Shown: positions 14,803 to 18,948 of the stretch, one piece after another
How the letters are laid out: every line of letters starts with the position of its first letter
Numbering within the stretch: the first letter of the stretch is position 1
NCBI GenBank assembly: GCA_030640275.1
Contig: DAOWJR010000082.1
Coordinates: 1-18,948, forward strand
Direction of reading: 5' to 3'
Source: Actinomycetes bacterium
GTDB taxonomy: Bacteria; Actinomycetota; Humimicrobiia; JAHJRV01
DNA length: 18,948 nucleotides
Made by a program: the position numbers and the translations under genes
The notes under the pieces: generated by a model
Seen by the model: only the letters and a program-made list of their open reading frames with translations
What the model was told of the DNA's origin: nothing
Database searches by the model: none

Positions 14803-17502
14803 TTGAAAAATAATACAGTAACAATTCCAATAGAGGACAAGGAGATAATTTTAGAAACAGGGCAATTGGCGAATCAGGCAGATGGAGCTATTTTAGTTAA
14901 ATGTGGAGGCACGGTTCTACTAACAACTGTAGTTAAATCAAAAACTGAAAGAAGCGGATTAGATTTCCTTCCCTTACTTGTTGATGTTGAGGAGAGGATG
15001 TATGCAGCTGGAAAAATACCAGGAGGTTTCATAAAGAGAGAGGGAAGACCAAGAGATGATGCAATACTGGCAGCAAGATTAATTGATAGACCAATTAGAC
15101 CACTATTTCCTGATGATTATCGAAATGAAGTTCAAATAATTGGCACCATTCTTTCAGTGGACCATATAAATCCATTTGATAATTTGGCTATAATAGGTGC
15201 ATCTGCTGCATTAACTATCTCAGATATACCTTTTTTAGGTCCAATAGGAGCAGTTAGAGTTGGCTATTTAGATGAAAAATATATAATAAATCCAACTTTT
15301 GAGCAGTTAGAAAATAGCTCTCTAAATTTAATTGTAGCTGGAACAAAAGAGGATATCATCATGATGGAAGCAAAAGCCAATGAGGTATCTGAAGAAGTTT
15401 TAATGGGAGCAATTGAAGCAGCGAAACTGATTATTAATATTCAGATTGATAAACAGATAGAATTCAGCAATATGGTTGGAAAAGTAAATAATAAGGTAGT
15501 TGATATTGCCCGGGAACCTTTATTAAAAGCGGTTAAGATTGAGGATGCAAATGCAAGACAAGGTGAAATTTCTAAAATTAAGAAAGAATCAATTTCAAAA
15601 GCTATACAATTTGCTTCTGATGAACTTAAAGAGGATTGGAAAGAGAAAATTTCAGATATGGAAAATTCTCTAAGAAAATTAGATAAAGAACTGATGGAAG
15701 ATTTCCTCTATTTAAAATTGGTTGAGATACTGAAAGAAAAGATATTAGATGCCTTCCTGATTGAGGATGTTGAGGAAAGAAATGATACCTTAACTGAAGT
15801 AAAAAATCAAGCAAAAGAAGAAATTACTAATCAATATTTAGAATATCAAACAACGATAGTAAAATTCATAAAACAGATTGAAAAGGATGTAGCAAGAGAG
15901 TTTCTTTCAGATAAAATTTTAAATCTTGTACGGGAACCAATGTCAGACATAATTAAGATAGAAGATGCTAAAGAAAGAAAGGCAACGATCAATCAGTTAA
16001 AAGAAACAACAGTTGCTAAATCAGGGAAAGGTTGGGAGAAATATAATAAGATAATAAATGATATATTTTCCAATGTAACCAAAGATTTAATTAGAAAGAG
16101 AATTTTAGAAGATAAAGTTCGTTCAGATAACAGAAAACCTACAGATATAAGAGAGATTACATGTAAAGCTGGATATCTACCCAGAAATGTAGTTCATGGA
16201 TCTGGATTATTTACAAGGGGAAAAACACAAGTTCTGTCAATACTTACATTGGGAAGATTAAAAGAAGAGCAGTTATTAGATGATTTAGGTATAGAGGAAA
16301 CAAAAAGGTTTATGCACCATTACAATTTTCCACCATTTAGTACTGGAGAAACTGGTTTTTTAAGAGGTCCGAAAAGAAGAGAAATTGGCCACGGTGCTTT
16401 AGCGGAGAAAGCATTATTGCCAGTTATTCCAAATGAGAATGAATTTCCATATACACTAAGAATAGTATCTGAGATTTTAGAATCAAATGGTTCAACCTCA
16501 ATGGCAAGTGTTTGTGCAAGTAGTTTAGCTTTAATGGATACAGGAGTTCCGATAAAAAAAGCAGTTGCTGGAATAGCATTAGGTCTTATAAAAGAGGATG
16601 ATAAAGTTGTGATTCTATCAGATATTTTGGGAGAAGAGGATCATTATGGAGACATGGATTTTAAAGTAGCAGGAACGAAAGATGGAATTACAGCAACGCA
16701 AATGGATATTAAAACTAAAGGTATAACTACACAAATTATAAGCGATGCTCTTAAGCAGGCAAAGGAAGGTAGATTATTTATATTGTCAAAAATGTTGGAA
16801 GAGATCAGTGAACCAAGAAGTGAGATGTCCCCGAGTTCTCCAAAATATATAATGTTAAAAGTTCCACTTGATAAAATAGGTGCTGTCATCGGAACAGGCG
16901 GAAAAGTTATTAAAAATATCATTGAGGAAACGGGAACAGAGATTGATATTCAGGATGATGGTAGTGTTTATATTTATTCAACAGATACAGAGAGTGCTGA
17001 AAAAGCTAAAAAAATGATAGAAGATATTACAATAGAATTTGAAATTAAGATGCAGATTCCAACAAATAAAATAGGTGAGGTAATTGGAACTCGTGGAAGT
17101 ACAATAAAAAATATTCAGGAAAGCACCAACTCAAATATAAATGTTAACGATGATGGTACATTATATATAAAATCTAACAATGAAGAGAATCTATTAAAAG
17201 CTCAAAAAATTATTAAAGATATAGTTGGAAAAGTTAGATCTGATTCTGTAAATGATGTCAAAATGGGTGAAGAATATACTGGAACTGTAGTAAACACTAC
17301 ATCTTTTGGTGCATTTGTTGAAATACTACCTGGTGTTGAGGGATTACTTCATATTTCTAAATTATCGGATGAGAGAGTTGATAGAGTAGAAGATATAGTA
17401 AAAGTCGGAGATAAAGTTAAAGTTATAGTGATTGGAAAAAATTTTTCTGGAAAGATTAATCTTGACTCCCCTGAGCTTAGGGGAAAAACAGGTAAACATT
17501 AA
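14803..17502 (+). CDS. pnp: Polyribonucleotide nucleotidyltransferase (PNPase), enlarged form
   Basis: PNPase degrades RNA 3'-to-5' using phosphate and is a ring-shaped trimer in known members. At 899 residues it is about 190 longer than usual. Order: first RNase PH domain (about 1-225, with PGGFIKREGRP and RLIDRPIRPLFP); an enlarged helical region (231-445) with three tandem copies of the normally single helical domain; second RNase PH domain (about 446-675); two KH domains with GTGG at 697-700 and GTRG at 762-765; and one S1 domain (about 822-892). Catalytic Asp613, Asp619 and Lys621 in EDHYGDMDFK match E. coli Asp486, Asp492 and Lys494, and the phosphate-binding GSTS is present, so it should be active. 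The start is TTG, 7 nt after AGGAGGT (14789-14795). Confidence 0.97.
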   Translation: MKNNTVTIPIEDKEIILETGQLANQADGAILVKCGGTVLLTTVVKSKTERSGLDFLPLLVDVEERMYAAGKIPGGFIKREGRPRDDAILAARLIDRPIRPLFPDDYRNEVQIIGTILSVDHINPFDNLAIIGASAALTISDIPFLGPIGAVRVGYLDEKYIINPTFEQLENSSLNLIVAGTKEDIIMMEAKANEVSEEVLMGAIEAAKLIINIQIDKQIEFSNMVGKVNNKVVDIAREPLLKAVKIEDANARQGEISKIKKESISKAIQFASDELKEDWKEKISDMENSLRKLDKELMEDFLYLKLVEILKEKILDAFLIEDVEERNDTLTEVKNQAKEEITNQYLEYQTTIVKFIKQIEKDVAREFLSDKILNLVREPMSDIIKIEDAKERKATINQLKETTVAKSGKGWEKYNKIINDIFSNVTKDLIRKRILEDKVRSDNRKPTDIREITCKAGYLPRNVVHGSGLFTRGKTQVLSILTLGRLKEEQLLDDLGIEETKRFMHHYNFPPFSTGETGFLRGPKRREIGHGALAEKALLPVIPNENEFPYTLRIVSEILESNGSTSMASVCASSLALMDTGVPIKKAVAGIALGLIKEDDKVVILSDILGEEDHYGDMDFKVAGTKDGITATQMDIKTKGITTQIISDALKQAKEGRLFILSKMLEEISEPRSEMSPSSPKYIMLKVPLDKIGAVIGTGGKVIKNIIEETGTEIDIQDDGSVYIYSTDTESAEKAKKMIEDITIEFEIKMQIPTNKIGEVIGTRGSTIKNIQESTNSNINVNDDGTLYIKSNNEENLLKAQKIIKDIVGKVRSDSVNDVKMGEEYTGTVVNTTSFGAFVEILPGVEGLLHISKLSDERVDRVEDIVKVGDKVKVIVIGKNFSGKINLDSPELRGKTGKH
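15493..16137 (+). repeat. Three tandem copies of the PNPase helical domain (coding repeat)
   Basis: Residues 231-304, 305-370 and 371-445 of PNPase align with each other. Each copy has a K...REP-like start (KVVDIAREP, KLVEILKEK, KILNLVREP) and an I-E-D-x-x-x-R motif (IEDANAR, IEDVEER, IEDAKER). Each then has a later helix that aligns around LDKELMEDF / IEKDVAREF / VTKDLIRKR. The offsets are 74 and 66 residues. Only the third copy runs into the normal junction with the second RNase PH domain. Divergence is high at the DNA level, so the duplication is old. Confidence 0.8.
16846..17223 (+). repeat. Duplicated KH domain within PNPase (coding repeat)
   Basis: Residues about 682-742 and 747-807 are two KH domains offset by 65 residues. 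They align as VPLDKIGAVIGTGGKVIKNI with IPTNKIGEVIGTRGSTIKNI, then IDIQDDGSVYIYS with INVNDDGTLYIKS. Both keep the GxxG RNA-binding loop. Canonical PNPase has a single KH domain before S1. Confidence 0.88.
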
Positions 17503-17541
17503 ATTACTATGCTCTTTTTATATGACATTAATAAATGATTT

Positions 17542-18822
17542 ATGAATAAAACATCAAAAATAAAAGAGATTTATGATCTTACCAGATTAGATAACGGATT
17601 AAGAGTTGTCAGTGAAAATATACCCCATTTTCGTTCTATTTCTCTTGGCTTTTGGATCGCAAGAGGCTCAAGAGATGAATTAAAAAATGAAGAAGGAATT
17701 ACCCACCTTATTGAACATCTACTTTTTAAAGGTACAGAGAAAAGAAATGCAAAAGATATAGCAAAAGAATTCGATGAAATTGGAGCAGAATTTAATGCCT
17801 TTACTTCAAAAGAATATTTCTGTTTATATTCCAAATTTTTAGATGAGCATCTAACTAAAGTTTTAGATATATTATCAGATATGATAATGAATTCGAGATT
17901 TTCAAATAAAGATGTGAATTTAGAAAAAAATGTTGTTTTAGAAGAAATAAAATCAAGAAATGATAACCCCCATTTAATTGTTACTGATTTATTCTATAGA
18001 TCACTTTTTGGTGATCATCCTTTATCCAGACCAGTATTAGGATTTCATTCTGTTGTAAAATCTTTAACAAGAGATTATATTTTTAATTATTATAAAAATT
18101 TTATATCTTCCAATAATACTGTTATAGCAAGTGTTGGAAATATTAAACACAGATTTCTTTTAAGTGAAATAAATAAATATTTAAAGATACCTGCTAACTT
18201 GATTCAGAAAAGAAAGAAGATAATTGCAGAACCAAGAAAAAAAATTGCTCTTAAGAAAAGAGATATTGAACAAACTAACATATGCTATGGAACAACTGGC
18301 TTGGATAGAAATAATGAAGATAGATTTATTTTATCAGTATTACTTAATATCTTGGGTGGAAGCATGAGTTCAAGGCTTTTCCAGGAGATAAGGGAGAAAA
18401 GAGGATTAGCTTATAGTATATATAGTTATCATTCAACATTTATGGATACAGGGTCAATCTATATATATGCAGGAACAAGTGTACAAAATGTAGAAAAAGT
18501 AATAAAAGTAATTAAAAAAGAGATTTATAATCTAAAAAAGGCTAAAATAAAACAAGATGAACTTGACAGATCCAAAAGTAATATCAAAGGAAATATCGTT
18601 TTAGGATTAGAAGAAACAAACACCAGAATGATAAGAATTGGAAAGTCAATTCTTTGCAGGAATAAGATTTTATCAATAGATGAAATTTTAAAAAAAATTG
18701 ATAATGTTAGTTTAGATGATCTGGTAAGGATTTCAAATAAATCCTTCGATGAGGATCGTATGGTACTTGCTGCAGTTGGACCAATTACTAAGAAGCAATT
18801 AGAAAAAGCATATTATGTTTAA
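17542..18822 (+). CDS. M16 family zinc peptidase (processing-peptidase-like)
   Basis: This 426-residue pitrilysin-clan peptidase resembles the M16B proteins (B. subtilis MlpA/YmxG type) commonly found just after pnp. The inverted zinc motif HLIEH lies at residues 55-59 with catalytic Glu58. The third ligand is Glu135 in NVVLEEI, 76 residues after His59, as expected. The first half includes FNAFTSKEYF and GDHPLSRPVLG. The second half contains GGSMSSRLFQEIREKRGLAYSIYSY, typical of the inactive homologous domain that completes the fold. No signal peptide is visible, so it is probably cytosolic. The ATG lacks a Shine-Dalgarno sequence, and the gap to pnp is 39 nt. The substrate is unknown. Confidence 0.93.
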   Translation: MNKTSKIKEIYDLTRLDNGLRVVSENIPHFRSISLGFWIARGSRDELKNEEGITHLIEHLLFKGTEKRNAKDIAKEFDEIGAEFNAFTSKEYFCLYSKFLDEHLTKVLDILSDMIMNSRFSNKDVNLEKNVVLEEIKSRNDNPHLIVTDLFYRSLFGDHPLSRPVLGFHSVVKSLTRDYIFNYYKNFISSNNTVIASVGNIKHRFLLSEINKYLKIPANLIQKRKKIIAEPRKKIALKKRDIEQTNICYGTTGLDRNNEDRFILSVLLNILGGSMSSRLFQEIREKRGLAYSIYSYHSTFMDTGSIYIYAGTSVQNVEKVIKVIKKEIYNLKKAKIKQDELDRSKSNIKGNIVLGLEETNTRMIRIGKSILCRNKILSIDEILKKIDNVSLDDLVRISNKSFDEDRMVLAAVGPITKKQLEKAYYV

Positions 18823-18905
18823 GTAAAAATATATAAAACTGATAGCATATAAAATTCTTATTGGATATTTTGAAATTATAGATATTTAAAAAGGGAGATA
18901 GTGAT

Positions 18906-18948
18906 ATGATAAAAGTAGTAGTAACTGGAGTGAGTGGGAAAATGGGTA
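18906..18948 (+). CDS. dapB: N-terminus of 4-hydroxy-tetrahydrodipicolinate reductase (partial)
   Basis: The first 14 codons, MIKVVVTGVSGKMG, show the Rossmann nucleotide-binding start (VxGxxGKMG) characteristic of DapB, an enzyme of lysine/diaminopimelate synthesis. A GGGAGAT ribosome binding site (18893-18899) precedes the ATG by 6 nt. Diaminopimelate genes often follow pnp and the M16 peptidase gene. The gene runs off the right edge, so the identification rests on the motif plus context. Confidence 0.85.
   Translation, partial: MIKVVVTGVSGKMG

Noticed and set aside
17469..17486. CCCCT/AGGGG hairpin at the end of pnp as a terminator
   Set aside because: The 5-6 bp stem lies inside the pnp coding sequence and is followed by an A-run, not a T-tract.
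1..18948. CRISPR array, insertion sequences, defence or toxin-antitoxin systems
   Set aside because: No regularly spaced direct repeats, transposase-like proteins, terminal inverted repeats with target duplications, or small paired genes of that kind were seen.

Overview
The window is a very AT-rich stretch of bacterial chromosome made almost entirely of core housekeeping genes. All but two genes lie on the + strand. Six of the genes appear to start with TTG, and most starts are preceded by GGAGGT- or AAGGT-type ribosome binding sites. Gene order resembles that of Clostridia and several deep-branching bacterial phyla. An uncultured low-GC lineage (Atribacterota would fit) is a guess from gene order and composition and is not proved by the sequence. 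No CRISPR array, insertion sequence, prophage, tRNA or rRNA was seen.

Region 1 (1-3750) is an isoprenoid / envelope-proteolysis / tRNA-charging block: the last codons of a probable dxr, then rseP (site-2 protease), ispG (MEP pathway) and proS. ProS is a short form that lacks the usual editing insertion and has a four-cysteine zinc-binding-like motif in its place. A roughly 58-nt imperfect hairpin lies between ispG and proS.

Region 2 (3751-5605) is decayed and accessory: a metallophosphoesterase gene destroyed by an internal deletion and frameshift, a small HExxH protein on the - strand, an AT-rich stretch without genes, then plsY (acyl-phosphate glycerol-3-phosphate acyltransferase).

Region 3 (5625-18948) is the classic transcription/translation/RNA-decay superoperon: promoter and intrinsic terminator (attenuator-like leader), nusA, ylxR, infB, ylxP, rbfA, nrnA, truB, ribF, rpsO, pnp, an M16 peptidase and the first codons of dapB. 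rimP, which usually opens this operon, is absent, although a leader of the type expected for it is present. A macro-domain gene with its own promoter sits in antisense orientation between ylxP and rbfA.

The products work together in transcription elongation and termination (NusA), translation initiation and small-subunit maturation (IF2, RbfA, S15), tRNA modification (TruB), flavin cofactor synthesis (RibF) and RNA turnover (PNPase, NrnA).

The most unusual observations are in domain architecture. PNPase is 899 residues instead of about 700, because its helical linker domain occurs three times in tandem and its KH domain twice. NusA carries a C-terminal Cys3-His zinc-finger-like tail. ProS has lost its editing domain. 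No wholly new multi-gene system is evident. The RNA-decay and elongation factors with extra nucleic-acid-binding modules are the best candidates for undescribed biology.
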